Positions 21,127-31,715 of a DNA stretch of 64,000 bases are shown in pieces. The notes below the pieces were generated by a model. That model was given only the letters and a program-made list of their open reading frames with translations. It did not search any database and was not told the DNA's origin. Origin of the DNA: Lepidostoma basale (taxonomy: Eukaryota > Arthropoda > Insecta > Trichoptera > Lepidostomatidae); NCBI GenBank assembly GCA_022606425.2, contig JAHDVF020001353.1, positions 124,001 to 188,000 of the forward strand, in the 5' to 3' direction. Positions within the stretch are counted from its first letter, which is position 1. The number at the start of each line of letters is the position of its first letter. A program made the translations under genes and the position numbers.

Positions 21127-21539
21127 TATGTAGTTCATATTAGTGTATACTCAGAATTTGAAAATAATTAGATATGCACAAAGTAACATACGAGTATATG
21201 TAGATAAATATTAGAAATTATCTAAATTAATGGCAATTAGGTTTTAGTTGAAATGGATTACATTTATCAATGAAATACATCGTACACTAATTAGTTACCA
21301 CGGTTATTTATTGCGATATTATATTTCGTTACAATAAAACATAATACAATTTGGTAATTTGCGATGATAAATTATAATACACAACTTTCTTTTGTTTTAT
21401 TTATTGTTTCTTGAACAATGATGTAAAACTCCATATTAAAGAATTAATACGAATGAAAACGTCAGTTTACTAGAAGTTTTATTTTATAGGAATGACATGT
21501 TTCGCCCTTCTAAGGTATCATCAAATGTTTGACAAACAC

Positions 21540-22600
21540 GAGATATTACGACGAGTATATTTGCCATCATTATGTGTTTTGAATTCACAAAACTTTGTAT
21601 TTTCACAACACTTTTTTACAATCTTCACAGAAATGTTTTAAACGGTTCTCATCCTATTTATATGCAACCAGTGAAATATTCACGCAGGTAAACAAATTCA
21701 ACATTAAGTTTCATGGTTTATTTGTTTGTTTAATGTCATAAAACAATAATCAGAAAAAATTTAAAAATAATCCAGAAACGTTCTCGGTCATGCGCATCGT
21801 GTGTATTTCGAATTACTTTCGCAGAGAATCGAAGTATTCCTCTCCTTCAAAATTCTATTTTCGTATTTTTTCTTCGACGGCAACCGTACGTGTTTTTGCA
21901 TATTTATATTGTATTATGAATTATGACAAACATCGCATTTATTTACTGTAGTCGAATATATATTTACAACGAAAATATATTATTTGAATCAAAGATTACG
22001 ATTTCAAATATACTCGTATATAGAAACGGGAAGTCTCACAATGTTCAATTTCGATCGCAATCGAAATAATCCTTCCAGAAGTCTGCTATACTTGAGAGGG
22101 ATTTGCATCTTAAGGCGCCAGAATCAGTCCAGGTTACGGAGGAGGGTCGAGTGGACGGCGATACGTGACCAGACTACGTCACGAGCGGCCAACTCAGGGC
22201 GCTGGGCTCTTGGCTGCGAGTTTTGTTAAAAGCTCCGACAACGGTAAGCTTTATGGATTTTATGGTATTTTAACTAGATTGTGTGTACCCTGTTTGAATA
22301 TGTATTAACTAAACAATCAGATTATTAACAATGTTATTGATTTCTTGATAACATTTTTTTTTAATTGAACATTGATGTATTGTGGAATACGTCCAAAATA
22401 TTAATATTGTTGAAAATAAACTATAAATTATCAAATAAATTTAACGTCAAGTCCAATATTTGATTTATTTACTTTGTTGTAAGATTATACCTGGACCCCA
22501 GTAAGTAATTAAAATTATTTTTTTAATTTATTCACAATATTTGTTATAACAAAAGCACAAACATTTCTAAATAAATCATTTTAATATTTATCAATACTGA
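21540..22600. other. Mostly AT-rich; GC-richer island with donor-like site
   Basis: Positions 22090-22240 are clearly richer in GC and CpG and are followed by ACAACGGTAAGC, a good splice-donor match, on the plus strand. It could be an untranslated first exon. No recognisable protein is encoded, so I only flag it. Confidence 0.25.
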
Positions 22601-22700
22601 CCACATTCGTGAATTTTTTTTTAATATTTTTAATATTTATATTTATAATATTACTGATGAAAGGCTTATGTGTCCGAAACATGTTTTGTTTTTAATTTTA
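22600..22700 (+). repeat. PLE family E copy
   Basis: Carries an exact CUGAUGA core (22654-22660), a decayed stem II ending UCC, then GAA and ACAUGU followed by U. Flanks AATATTTTTAATATTTATAT resemble family E at 27640-28250. Confidence 0.5.
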
Positions 22701-23507
22701 ATTTTTTTAATAAATTGTATGTAGTATACAAGTATTTAAAAAAAGAAACATTAATTAAATTGTATGTCATTTTTCTATTATCTTTATTTCTAAGTTCAAT
22801 GTTTATTTATTTATGTGAAGAAAAAAAAACATGTATTTACTGGAAAAAGCGCCACCGTACTACGTCATATTTATAATCATTGCTTGTTTTGCCGATGCAT
22901 GTACTTTCTCTTGAAGCCTTAGACTTCAGACATAAAAAATATTTTTCTCTTATTTCAAAATGTTTTTGTTTGTGTTGAAATGTTCTTTTGTTTTGCTTAA
23001 AAAAAACAAGATGATTTGGTTTTCAAACCATCTTGTTATATATTATTATTAAATACAATATGGAGATGGCAATCGTAGTTGTATTTATGGAATTCTCTTT
23101 GGTGTATATAAGTCATCAGTTCTAGAAGACTATTTAAACTATTGTGAAACTATTCTAGTAGGGTGGGATATTCACGAAACCCACACGCGTATACTCCATG
23201 CATGTATACGTGAATAAATAATTCATTGCGGCAAGCTAACCGTGTTCTTAAGCATATTAAATGCAAATGTATGCGTGAATACTAAATACGTATGTATAAA
23301 TTTACCCATTGATTACATCCTACGCATAGTATGTGTATTCATTTACATTTTCTGTTGTATATTTTATATTTTTTTCAAAAGTATTTTTAATAGGTATTTA
23401 ATTTTTTTTTTTGTAATCGTAATTTGAACAGTGGTCTGAAGTATAAAGTATATATTAAGGCATTTAATATGAATTAAAACTGCAGTTTTCTAGATGTTTT
23501 ATTATGT
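22701..23507. other. No gene recognised
   Basis: AT-rich. Positions 23460-23500 hold a fragment of PLE family D (TTTTCTAGATGTTTTATTAT). Confidence 0.4.
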
Positions 23508-23630
23508 TTAATGGGTAAGGGTTAATTTTTGTGTTTTGGGTAATAGGAAAGGGTTTTTGATTAAGAGGTAAGGGTTTTGGTTAAAGAGTAAAGGTGTTGG
23601 ATAAGGGGTAAGGGTTTTGTATAAGGATTA
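23508..23630 (+). repeat. G-rich degenerate tandem repeat
   Basis: About five irregular units of roughly 20 bases of the form GGGTAAGGGTTTTGGTTAAG. It lies inside a family D PLE unit (arms at 23470-23500 and 23735-23765). It is telomere-like only in composition; no exact TTAGG array is present. Confidence 0.65.
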
Positions 23631-23849
23631 TTTTTTATGTTTCATACATGTGTAACCTTTCTAGAACATTATGATATGTCATTGCAATATGTCAGTGTCG
23701 GCAAATTACGTCACTCCAATAAAATACAATTAAACTACTAGCAAATTAACGCTTTTATAAATATTTACTATTTCATATTGAGTTAATAGTAATATTTTTT
23801 CAAATAGTTTACTCTGGAACTCCTTTATGGTGGAATACCATAATTAATT

Positions 23850-23960
23850 TATTTAATTTCTATAAAATTATCATAACAGCTGTTTTTCCAACCTACGTGG
23901 CATCATCGGGTGCTTCAACCAACTAAAGTTGAAACACATGAATGATCTTCAATTGTTTAC
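23850..23960 (-). repeat. PLE family F fragment
   Basis: Minus-strand reading CCGAUGAUGCCACGUAGGUUGG, split here as CCGAUGA, U, GCC...GG, then AAAAACAGCUGU, is the F layout with damaged GAA and core. Confidence 0.5.
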
Positions 23961-24415
23961 TTCAAAATAAGAATAAAATTTCACTTCTTAGGATCATGTG
24001 TGCGCTGAGCGATAAAACGCATTACACGAATGAGAAAATAAAATTCGTTTCAAATAAAAGCCGAATCAAAAATTTTATGAAAAACAAAAAAATACAATGA
24101 CACAATTACATGAATTGTGCGTATTGTAACAACAACAAAAGAAATGAAATCGTATGAATACGCAGATAAAAGATATTTTTACGTTCGCCCAAACCCCGCG
24201 TTAAATTTTTAATGAGAATCGCTGAGGAAAGGATAATAATGAAAAGTAAACAGGCCTGAAAAATACGGCCTTCTGTATCCTGCTGAGACACACTCAGTGC
24301 GTAGGAATGTACAACATTAGAGGAGAGGTCAATAAGTTCACCGGAGAAATATTTTATTAATACATTAACATTATATGTTTTTTTTTTTTTTTAAACCCAA
24401 TTGGATTATATGGTT
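23961..24415. other. No gene recognised
   Basis: Nothing supported. A run of T at 24379-24393 adjoins the LINE that follows on the minus strand and is probably its poly(A) tail. Confidence 0.4.
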
Positions 24416-24421
24416 ACATTT

Positions 24422-25070
24422 TTAGATCTTACTATTAATTATGTATTGTTTCAAATATTTTTTATATTGAGTTGTAGTGAGATTCCTTGTGTATTTTGGT
24501 AGTTCATTGTAAAGTTTCAGTCCATTGTTCAATATCCTCGATTGTCCTGTCTTAGTTCGTGCAATCGGTAAGTAATATCTGTCACAGTTCCTGGTCCAGT
24601 GTCTGTGTATGTCTGAATTTTTAGTTAATTTGTAGATGCTGTCTGTTGTCTTTTCCATGGTCACTCTGTGTATAATTTTTAAGGTATTATATTTTGTCAG
24701 GTCTGATATGTCCATTTGTTTTGTTTGTCTGTAAACTTGTATGGTTGGGGTAAGGTAGTCAATGTTATATGCTAATTTTATTATTTTATTTTGTTCCCTT
24801 TGGAGTCTGGAGATGTCCTTTTAGTTTCCTGTCCCCCAGAAGGGAATCATATATGTCAGTCGGCTTTTTACATACGCTTCGTACATCATAACTTTTTCCC
24901 TTCTTGGTATGTAATTCTGTATTTTGTAGAAGAGGGAGTATAGCGATGCTAACTTGTTTGTTAGGTTGTCTATGTGTTTTGTCCATTTTAGTTGTCTGTC
25001 CATTGTAAGTCCTAGGTACTTTGCATAGTCGAGTTCGGTTATTGCGTCATTTTTTTTTTGCACATGTTAT
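24422..25070 (-). mobile_element. LINE C-terminal RT region (CR1/jockey-like)
   Basis: Minus-strand reading starts with ELDYAKYLGLTMDRQLKWTK, HIDNLTNKLASLYSLFYKIQ, then RLTYMIPFWGTGN. After a frame break it resumes with EKTTDSIYKLTKNS, RYYLPIARTKTGQSRILNNG and LKLYNELPKYTRNL up to a stop near 24422. The YLG(L)T..L.W..HI and IPFWG boxes mark the end of the RT and thumb. The poly(T) at 24379-24393 fits a polyadenylated 3' end. Confidence 0.8.
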
Positions 25071-25127
25071 TATTATATGTTTAGTTTTGTTATTTTAGGA
25101 GACGACGTGATGGTTAGTTAGTTAGTT

Positions 25128-25165
25128 GATACAATAGCAACAACAAACCATCACGCCTTTTCCTT
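25128..25165 (-). mobile_element. LINE family 1, extreme 3' end
   Basis: CAACAACAAACCATCACGCC is the family 1 terminus in reverse. Only about 35 bases are present. Confidence 0.5.
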
Positions 25166-25194
25166 GTTTCACTACTTTATCCACACATTCTTCT

Positions 25195-25545
25195 TCTTAT
25201 TATTTTTGTCCTGTCACACTTCCGTAGTGCATAGGGCCTCAAGGAACCTTCTCCACCCGACTCTATCGCATGCCTGATGCCTAACATCATCTTAAGTGAG
25301 GCCTGCTGCCTGAACCTCGTCCTGCAGGGCTCTTCTCCAGGTGGCTCTAGGTCTGCCTCGCTTCCTCTTTCCCCCCATAGGGGACCAGACTAGTGCCCCC
25401 TGAGCGATGCAGGCTGGGTTCCGTCTCAGAGTGTGACCGATCCACTGCCATTTGCGTCTAGCGACTTGGTCACTAATTGTTTTTTCGCCTCGGCTTTCGG
25501 CTTTCACGGTCCGGAGAACGGCATTTGACACTGTTTGGGGCCAAT
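25195..25545 (-). mobile_element. LINE C-terminal tail (WQWIGHTLRR type)
   Basis: Minus-strand frame reads AVLRTVKAESRGEKTISDQV, RRKWQWIGHTLRRNPACIAQ, GKRKRGRPRATWRRALQDEV and QAAGL. This is the common LINE tail with WIGH.LRR, GKRKRGRP and TWRR. Past the stop the remainder near 25200-25260 keeps the DRVGWRRFLEALC-like wording in another frame. Confidence 0.8.
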
Positions 25546-25779
25546 AGATCTTGAATATTGATTAATATTTTAATGACTCTCATTAATATTTTTATTGAAA
25601 GTTCATTTTGAATGATGAAAATAAAATTAATATTAATACAAAAGAATTAACCAGCCATGTAATTGTTTTTTAATTATATAGTTTAAAAAAAACTAACCCG
25701 AAACACAATAACTTTACATTATTCAAAATATTTTTTTAAAAAATAATAATAATAAAAAATTATTAAGAATTTTTCTATG

Positions 25780-26040
25780 TTTATTTTTAGTGTAAAATCT
25801 ACTTATTAATTTTCGTCTTCGACCGGTTTCGGCAGCTCGCTGCCATCTTCTGGATAGTGCATAGAAGCTGAAATCCAGAAAATGGCAGCGAGCTGCCGAA
25901 ACCGGTCGAAGACGAAAATTAATAAGTAGATTTTACACTAAAAATAAACATAGGAAAATTCTTAATAAAAAAAATTTTTTTTTCATTATTTACAATGAAC
26001 TTCTACCAAGAAATTTCAATCAACAACATCAATAATTTAA
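25780..26040. repeat. PLE family C inverted pair (long near-perfect hairpin)
   Basis: The arms run from about 25765 to 25850 and back from 25868 to 25965 with almost no mismatches, for example ACACTAAAAATAAACATAGG. The spacer is under 20 bases. Each arm carries GAA plus ACCGGT plus C. Confidence 0.85.
25821..25852 (-). ncRNA. Hammerhead-like motif, family C
   Basis: Minus strand: CAGAAGA (CUGANGA with U4 changed to A), extra U, perfect stem II GGCAG/CUGCC with loop CGAG, GAA, palindromic stem III ACCGGU, C. Stem I shows only two pairs. The opposite arm has CAGAAAA, further decayed. A third copy is at about 26505-26532. Confidence 0.55.
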
Positions 26041-26059
26041 AAAAAAAAAATTATTAAAA

Positions 26060-26340
26060 ACATGACAATTTCGGAGGATAGCTCCCCATCTTCAAGTATA
26101 AAAATATAATAAAAACAAAACAAAGAAAGGCTAATATGAAAAACGCATTTAAGATACGAATTCAAATAATGTTTAGTTTTTATTGTATTTTTACACCTGA
26201 AGATGGAGGTGTCCTCCGAAACATGTTGTGTTTTTTTTTATATTTTGTGGATTATAAACAAAGTTATTTTCAATTTCCTAAGTGTATTACTATGGAATTC
26301 CACAGTATTAATGCCTTAGCTTTCAATAAGTGTATTTGGA
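26060..26340. repeat. PLE family B inverted pair
   Basis: A decayed minus unit (TTTCGGAGGATAGCTCCCCA) faces a good plus unit. The plus unit continues to CTATGGAATTCCACAGTATT, a boundary also seen inverted near 51985-52000. Confidence 0.7.
26193..26231 (+). ncRNA. Hammerhead-like motif, family B, complete
   Basis: Stem I ACAC/GUGU; core CUGAAGA (26197-26203); extra U; perfect stem II GGAGG/CCUCC with loop UGU; GAA (26218-26220); palindromic stem III ACAUGU (26221-26226); cleavage-site base U (26227) in place of C. Active hammerheads accept U at this position, so this copy keeps every required element apart from the extra junction base. Confidence 0.65.
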
Positions 26341-26504
26341 ATCATTAAAAAAATAGTCACATTTGTAAGTGCTTTTTAATTACAGAAAACAACAACACTT
26401 ACAACTTAATAACCGTAATGGATCATTAAGTATCAGTAAAAATTTTAATCCCCACCACTAGCATTTGTTATATAAACTTAATAAATTTTGATATAGGTAC
26501 CATA

Positions 26505-26785
26505 AGACGGCAGCAAGCTGCCGAAACCGGTCGACGTTGAACACAAGTGAAAGCCCACTAAATATGTAATATAATAATAAAGAAAAAAAATCATATTTTA
26601 TTTTTATTTTCATTATTAATCCTCACATACTTATTTGGGTGTATTTATTGTTTCTTGAACAATGATATGAAACTCCATATTAAATAATTAATACGAATGA
26701 AATTAACTTTTGATACTGCCTTAGCAATGCGAAATATGTCATTCTCATAAAATATAATAAAACTTCTAGAAAACAGACCAAAAAT
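26505..26785. repeat. PLE family C fragment followed by family D half unit
   Basis: GCTGCCGAAACCGGTCGACG at 26517-26536 is family C. From 26641 the sequence switches to family D (TTTATTGTTTCTTGAACAAT, then TGCGAAATATGTCATTCTCA). Confidence 0.65.
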
Positions 26786-26789
26786 AACA

Positions 26790-27489
26790 TCACTTTTGAC
26801 TTTCCAAAAATAAGATTTGAAAGAGTTTTTGTTTAACATTACTTTTTTTAACGGACAACTTAAAATTACTAAATCCATATAAATATATGAAATAAAAAAT
26901 ATAGTCATATTTTTTGTATTATTATATTTTTTTGTTAAGACCTTCACACCGAAGAGGGATCACAATCGTCCGAAATATGGATATGCTAAACAGTTTTGTT
27001 ATATTATATTTATTCAATCTGCACTTTTACACCATCGTTCGTTTATTTTTTATTTCTTGTTTCGTGAACATGTCGACCTGCCCTTTCAACCACCCAGTTC
27101 CCTCCCTTTTCCCTCGTTAGTCCGTTCCTGAACAAATAATACGGTGATTAAAACAGCCCTGTTTGTTTGTATAATCACAGACTCTAGGAATTGTTCTCAT
27201 TAGCTGGTTCGATAACATTCCAGATATAAATAATAAATAACTATTTCGATAGCTCTTCTGGAGATACAAGTACAGTGCTTCACGTGCGTCATTATTGCTG
27301 TATAATGAGTCTGCTTAGAAAATAAAGCGAAGGGCTTGATTAGAGAGATACTGTAACAAAACAAAGGCATTAAAAATGTACATTACTCAGAGCTTCGCTA
27401 TGAAGAATTCTACACAGCGTTAATTTTGAATCTGAAAATTCCAACTACTCGTATTCACCTTACTTTAGTGTTTATTTACAAAATAGTGA
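26790..27489. other. No gene recognised
   Basis: Positions 26940-26985 (ACCGAAGAGGGATCACAATC, GTCCGAAATATGG) may be one more decayed PLE motif. The rest shows nothing supported. Confidence 0.35.
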
Positions 27490-27560
27490 AGTAAAATGAT
27501 GTTTTTTTAATAACTACTTCCACTTTTGTCTTTATTTTGACAGCGAACGGTTTTACCGAA
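27490..27560 (-). repeat. PLE family A fragment
   Basis: AACTACTTCCACTTTTGTCT followed by a decayed CGACAGCGAACGGTTTTACC. One arm only. Confidence 0.55.
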
Positions 27561-27732
27561 ATAAAATTAAAGAAAACATACGTTTTCTGATTACTTACTT
27601 ATATTTTAGAGTGTAATATAATATCATCTATATTCGCCATACTTACTTTGTGTTGTAGATGCTTTATTTTTATTTTTCATATTTATATACTTTATATATA
27701 CAACACTTATATTAAAAAATTTAAATTACATA

Positions 27733-27763
27733 GACATGTTTCGGACAACCAGTCCTTCTTCAG
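27733..27763 (-). ncRNA. Hammerhead-like motif, family E
   Basis: Minus strand: CUGAAGA (exact core fit), one extra A, stem II GGAC/GUCC with loop UGGUU, GAA, palindromic stem III ACAUGU, C. Stem I is essentially absent. The right arm near 28165-28195 has AGAAGA and UCUGAAAC changes. Confidence 0.55.
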
Positions 27764-27914
27764 TGATACATATTATAAAGATACATATTTAAAATATTAT
27801 AAAATTGTTTACATGATCTGACAGATGTTATAAAGATTTAAACAATTTTATAATATTTTTAATATGTATCTTTAAAATATGTATCAGTTCAGTTTTTTCA
27901 GTTTTCAGTTTTTT

Positions 27915-28152
27915 TTTCCTTGTATACAACAGATTGTTTGAACCCGATTACTGTATACACATTATTTTTAGCTATTATATTGATGATCCTCATGACATGT
28001 GATAGGTAGCCAATCTATCGCCATTTTATTGTCACGTGAATTCTATACCAGACCAAAGACAGTGTGACAATCACACTGCCATCGCCGGGAATCGAACCAG
28101 GGACCTTCGGTATGGAAGTCAGAGCACTTATCACTCTGCCACGAAGGTCGTC
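27915..28152 (-). mobile_element. tRNA-derived SINE, copy 1
   Basis: Read in reverse: GACGACCTTCGTGGCAGAGT starts a tRNA-like head with an A box (TGGCAGAGTG) and a B box (GGTTCGATTCC, inverse at 28088-28098). It continues with CACTGTCTTTGGTCTGGTAT and a tail like that of the 36178-36415 copy. Confidence 0.8.
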
Positions 28153-28409
28153 TATGTAATATATCACAGAAGAAGGACTGGTTGTCTGAAACATGTCTAT
28201 GTAATTTAATTTTTTTTATGTGAGTGTTGTATATACAAAGTATATAAAAAAGAAAAAGAGAAATGTAATATAATAAGTTTTTCCTAACATGGGACATTAT
28301 TAAATGTTATTTGGAAAAAATAATATTTAAATTCATCATTAAAAACAATTTTTTTCAGTTCCCATAGTCAGATAATATTAAATTTAGTATTAATATTAAG
28401 AAAGGCGTA

Positions 28410-28480
28410 TGTTTTCTAGCTATTTTTATAGGTAATGACATGTTTCGCCCAGCTAAGGTGTTATTTAATGTCATAATTGT
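28410..28480 (-). repeat. PLE family D half unit
   Basis: Minus strand UAACACCUUAGCUGGGCGAA followed by ACAUGUC. The core is lost. Confidence 0.55.
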
Positions 28481-28624
28481 CATTAATATATAATTCACCT
28501 TACTGGAGATCATAATTTTTTTTAAAGACATTTCGCACGCTAAATAGAACACTGGTTTAACTCAAAAAAGCAAGTTTTGCTCAATCTGACATGAGTCGGT
28601 GTTTTAACAAAAACAGTCGAAAAA

Positions 28625-28720
28625 CACATATGAATAGATAGCGTTAACATTGTAAACGATTATTGTACGTACGAATGGATAGCGTTAACATTGTGAAAAA
28701 TAGATGGATAGCGTTAACAC
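28625..28720 (+). repeat. Short tandem motif GATAGCGTTAACA, three copies
   Basis: GATAGCGTTAACATTGT occurs at about 28637, 28678 and (ending ACAAG) 28707, with spacers of 25-30 bases. The phrase GCGTTAACATTGTGG also occurs at 46516 next to a PLE hairpin, so it may be a PLE boundary. Confidence 0.55.
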
Positions 28721-29399
28721 AAGCCTCAAATTATGATCTAAACCATAATCGGTCAGTTTACTATTAAGCGTGCTATTTGTAAAACCTAAGTTGAAAGAAG
28801 CATGTGTTGATAAATTATGTGTCCCCACCACGCGATGTGATTGTTACAGAATGATTTATGTTTGTGTTAGCACTTTGGATAATTTAAAAAAAGAAACGAA
28901 TAATTTGGCAATCCATCATTTTGGTTTCTCCATCAATAACATGAATGAACGGTATTAAGGGAAGAGGAATCTAATAAAACGATTTTTATCTCATCGCGTA
29001 TTAGATTTCACAACATTTTCATTTTTTACGCGATAATCTAAGTTAATTCCCAGGAATAGCTATCGCGAGTTCGGCGAACTGCTTTTTTTAGGTAATCGCC
29101 TTAATCCTGGCATTGAAAGTAGGAGGTCAGGTTTAAAGACGAGTACGATTTTCTTGAGACGGGAAACTTAATGAAGGTCACGGCGCCAGAGAGCCCATCA
29201 GTCCGCCCAAAACCTAATTAGGACTGTTAAATGGCCCAGCCTCGTTTCGTTTACTTCTCTCTTGATCTCATTTTTGTCTCCTGTTTACTCAGCACACACT
29301 CTAATTGTACTTGTCTTTTCAGAAGAACGCGTAATGAATTGAAGTGTTGCGTATATCAAAACGGAGTAATCATTTTGCATTTTCAAAAATAACGTTTAT
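28721..29399. other. No gene recognised
   Basis: Positions 29040-29330 have mixed composition and no repeats that I matched, so they could be unique host sequence such as intron. No exon is evident. Confidence 0.35.
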
Positions 29400-29580
29400 A
29401 TAATAATTAAATAAAACGATGTTTTTTAACTACATACTTCCACTTTTGTCTTTATTTCGACAGCGACCGGTTTCGTAATAAAGACAAAAGTGGAAGTAGT
29501 AAAAAAACATCGTTTTATTTAATTATTATTTAAAATGAACTTCCATCGAGGGATTTCAGTAAAATCATTTGATTATCTTA
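29400..29580. repeat. PLE family A hairpin, centre deleted
   Basis: TACTTCCACTTTTGTCTTTA is followed after about 25 bases by its inverse. Only one CGACAGCGACCGGTTTCG remains in the loop. The outer ends AAACGATG and CATCGTTT also pair. Confidence 0.75.
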
Positions 29581-29606
29581 ATAACGTTTATATTCTAATT
29601 CATTTC

Positions 29607-30075
29607 GTAAAATGTTGATACGAATGAAAACGTCCGTTTTCTAGAAGTTTTATTGTATTTAATGTGAGTTATGTAAACATTTTATGATTTTATTATTTCC
29701 TGAACAATTATGTAAAACTTCATATTAAATACTTATATGAATGAAGACGTTTGTCTTATAGAAAACTTCTAGAAGTGTTATTATATTTTATTTGGGTAGA
29801 ATAATAAAAACGTTTTACGGTTTTATTGTTTCTTGAACAATGATGTAAAACTCTATATTAAATAATTAATAAAAATGAAAAAGTCTGTTTACTAGAATTT
29901 TAATTATATTTTATTTGAATGACATGATTCGCCTGTCTAAGGCATTATCAAATGTCTTCGCCTTTATAAGACATTATCAAATGCCATTCACATAAAATAT
30001 AATAAAGCTTCTAAAATAGTCGTTTTCATTCGTATTAATTATTTAATATTGAGTTTTACATCATTTTTTAAGAAA
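29607..30075. repeat. Cluster of PLE family D half units
   Basis: At least three partial units: TACGAATGAAAACGTCCGTT at about 29618, TTATATGAATGAAGACG at about 29733, and an inverted pair at 29820-30070. The GAAACATGT centre is lost in most. Confidence 0.65.
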
Positions 30076-30340
30076 CAATAATATTATTTTTTTTAAATCT
30101 TCTTCTTCATATCAATGGCAAGGTAGAAATATCGTTGGGATTGTCCTAAAAAGGACCTCGTCTTTTATCTATCCCTTGTAATTGTGGTGGAAGGTTTGGC
30201 CGACTTTGTGTCGTTTCCAGGGGTGCCGGGTGTTATATTGTAGTTTCAGTAAAATCACACGTGAAGGCACCTTCCTTGCCCGTAAATATTTTTATTGAAT
30301 GTGTGATAATGAGTTATTTCTTACCCCATAATGATGTATC

Positions 30341-30492
30341 GGGAGATGCCTATTGGTGGCGATGAGGATCGCACCCCGTCTCCCGCGGGGCGAAAAGAGA
30401 AGGATGGAGTACCACATCGGTTAAAGTGTGACAGTCCATTCTTTCTGCCAACCCTTTCGGGGAGACGGCGTGATGGTTAGTTAGTTAGTTAG
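30341..30492 (+). mobile_element. SINE-like element with LINE family 1 tail, copy 1
   Basis: The head GGGAGATGCCTATTGGTGGC and GATGAGGATCGCACCCCGTC is shared with 36757-36917 and 38842-39002. The last 60 bases (CCATTCTTTCTGCC to GGAGACGGCGTGATGG and GTTAG repeats) equal the 3' end of LINE family 1. It has no coding capacity. Confidence 0.65.
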
Positions 30493-30774
30493 ATTTTTAT
30501 AATGATTTATTTGATTGTGATTGTAGTAATTTCTATTTATGTTTTGATAAAAAAAAAATCATGATGACATAAATTATAATTATTCCCAAAATTCACAAAT
30601 ACCTATATGTCGATAAAAAGGTTACGCGAAATATTATTTTTGTTTGTATTTACTCTTATCTTAAGCTTCGAGATTTTTTTTTATAAACTTAATCGATTTT
30701 TTATGAATCGATGCTTCACTTTTTTTTTACTAATATGTAGGTATTTATGTATTTAGAAACGTTTCAAACTAACA

Positions 30775-30817
30775 ACTCATACACTAACTAACTCGCCGTT
30801 TCCCCTGGGATATGTAG
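30775..30817 (-). mobile_element. LINE family 1, 3' end, left of hAT insertion
   Basis: ACTAACTAACTCGCCGTTTC is the inverted family 1 terminus. The copy continues at 31470 after the inserted element. Confidence 0.7.
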
Positions 30818-31469
30818 CAGTGGCGGTACTCTCAAAGAAGCCCAGAAGCCCGGCTTGCATAAGCAATTTTTAATCAAAATGCCCAAATCTAAGAAATCGT
30901 GCCCCCGCATAAAGGTCCAATAACACTGGACCGTCATCAGCCCATACCGACACGTCACGCGTTTGCGTTGAGCAAATAATCGTTTTGTTTGTTTTGATGG
31001 TGTCTTATTACTTTTAATTAATGCCGATTCAGTTCATATTATATTTAAATTCTGAGATGCCTTCCCCACGGCGAATTTAAATGGTAGTAAAACGGTATTC
31101 AGTAAAAAAGAGTTATGTACTGTAGGAAACACATCCTGAAAAATATTGATCATTTATATTCAGTGTCAATTTTATGTAGGTATGTGCTTTCTTCGACAAC
31201 CCCCGACGGCGACTTTAGTATAGCATTTGAGATAACGAGTCGGTGAGATTCAAGGCTATTTTTATCGTGACGTGTCGGTATCGGCTGATGACTGTCCAGT
31301 GTAAATGGACCTTAAACCAACAACCCACCAAATCACCTTCCGACAATGTTCCCATCAGACGTAAGAGGAATAGCCACAAGAGCTGAACCTCTGTAAGGCA
31401 GAAGAGATTTTGATTCAAAATTTCTTACGCAAGCCGGGCTTCTGAGCTTCTATGGGAGTACCGCCACGG
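30818..31469. mobile_element. hAT-like non-autonomous element, 652 bp, nested in LINE
   Basis: The ends are CAGTGGCGGTACT and AGTACCGCCACGG, with longer inverted repeats through AGAAGCCCGGCTTGC and a second inverted pair (GACACGTCACG / CGTGACGTGTC). The flanks ATATGTAG and GTATGTAG give an 8-bp target duplication with one mismatch. Short CAGTGGCG termini with an 8-bp duplication are typical of hAT elements. No transposase frame. The internal LTEVQLLWLFLL frame is shared with 37815-38054 but lies in captured sequence. Confidence 0.75.
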
Positions 31470-31715
31470 GTATGTAGAGAGGATGGGCGACCACACTCTG
31501 CTCATGCTCTGTCCTGATACACCTCTCTATTAGCCGCCTTTTAGAAATTGATTCATTTCATGATGCCATGCTTTCCTCGGACATCCTCAGCTTATGTTTC
31601 CATTTACACTGCTTGTATACATTATTTTTTTAATTAATCTTCTTTCAACCATTCATTCCATATGTCCAAACCAAGTGATCCTTTTTTAATTTTACTAATG
31701 ACGCAATCATCTATT
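31470..31715 (-). mobile_element. LINE family 1, continuation after hAT insertion
   Basis: TATGTAGAGAGGATGGGCGA and CCTGATACACCTCTCTAT match the family 1 tail in reverse. Toward 31700 the GSLxWFGHMER region appears, decayed. Confidence 0.65.

Larger units (their letters stand above)
27640..28250. repeat. PLE family E inverted pair, split by a SINE
   Basis: The left arm carries CATGTTTCGGACAACCAGTC and the right arm GACTGGTTGTCTGAAACATG. A tRNA-derived SINE sits between them, so the SINE landed in an existing palindrome. Confidence 0.75.

Noticed and set aside
23508..23630. Telomeric repeat array
   Set aside because: The units are irregular and not the insect TTAGG repeat; only the composition is similar.
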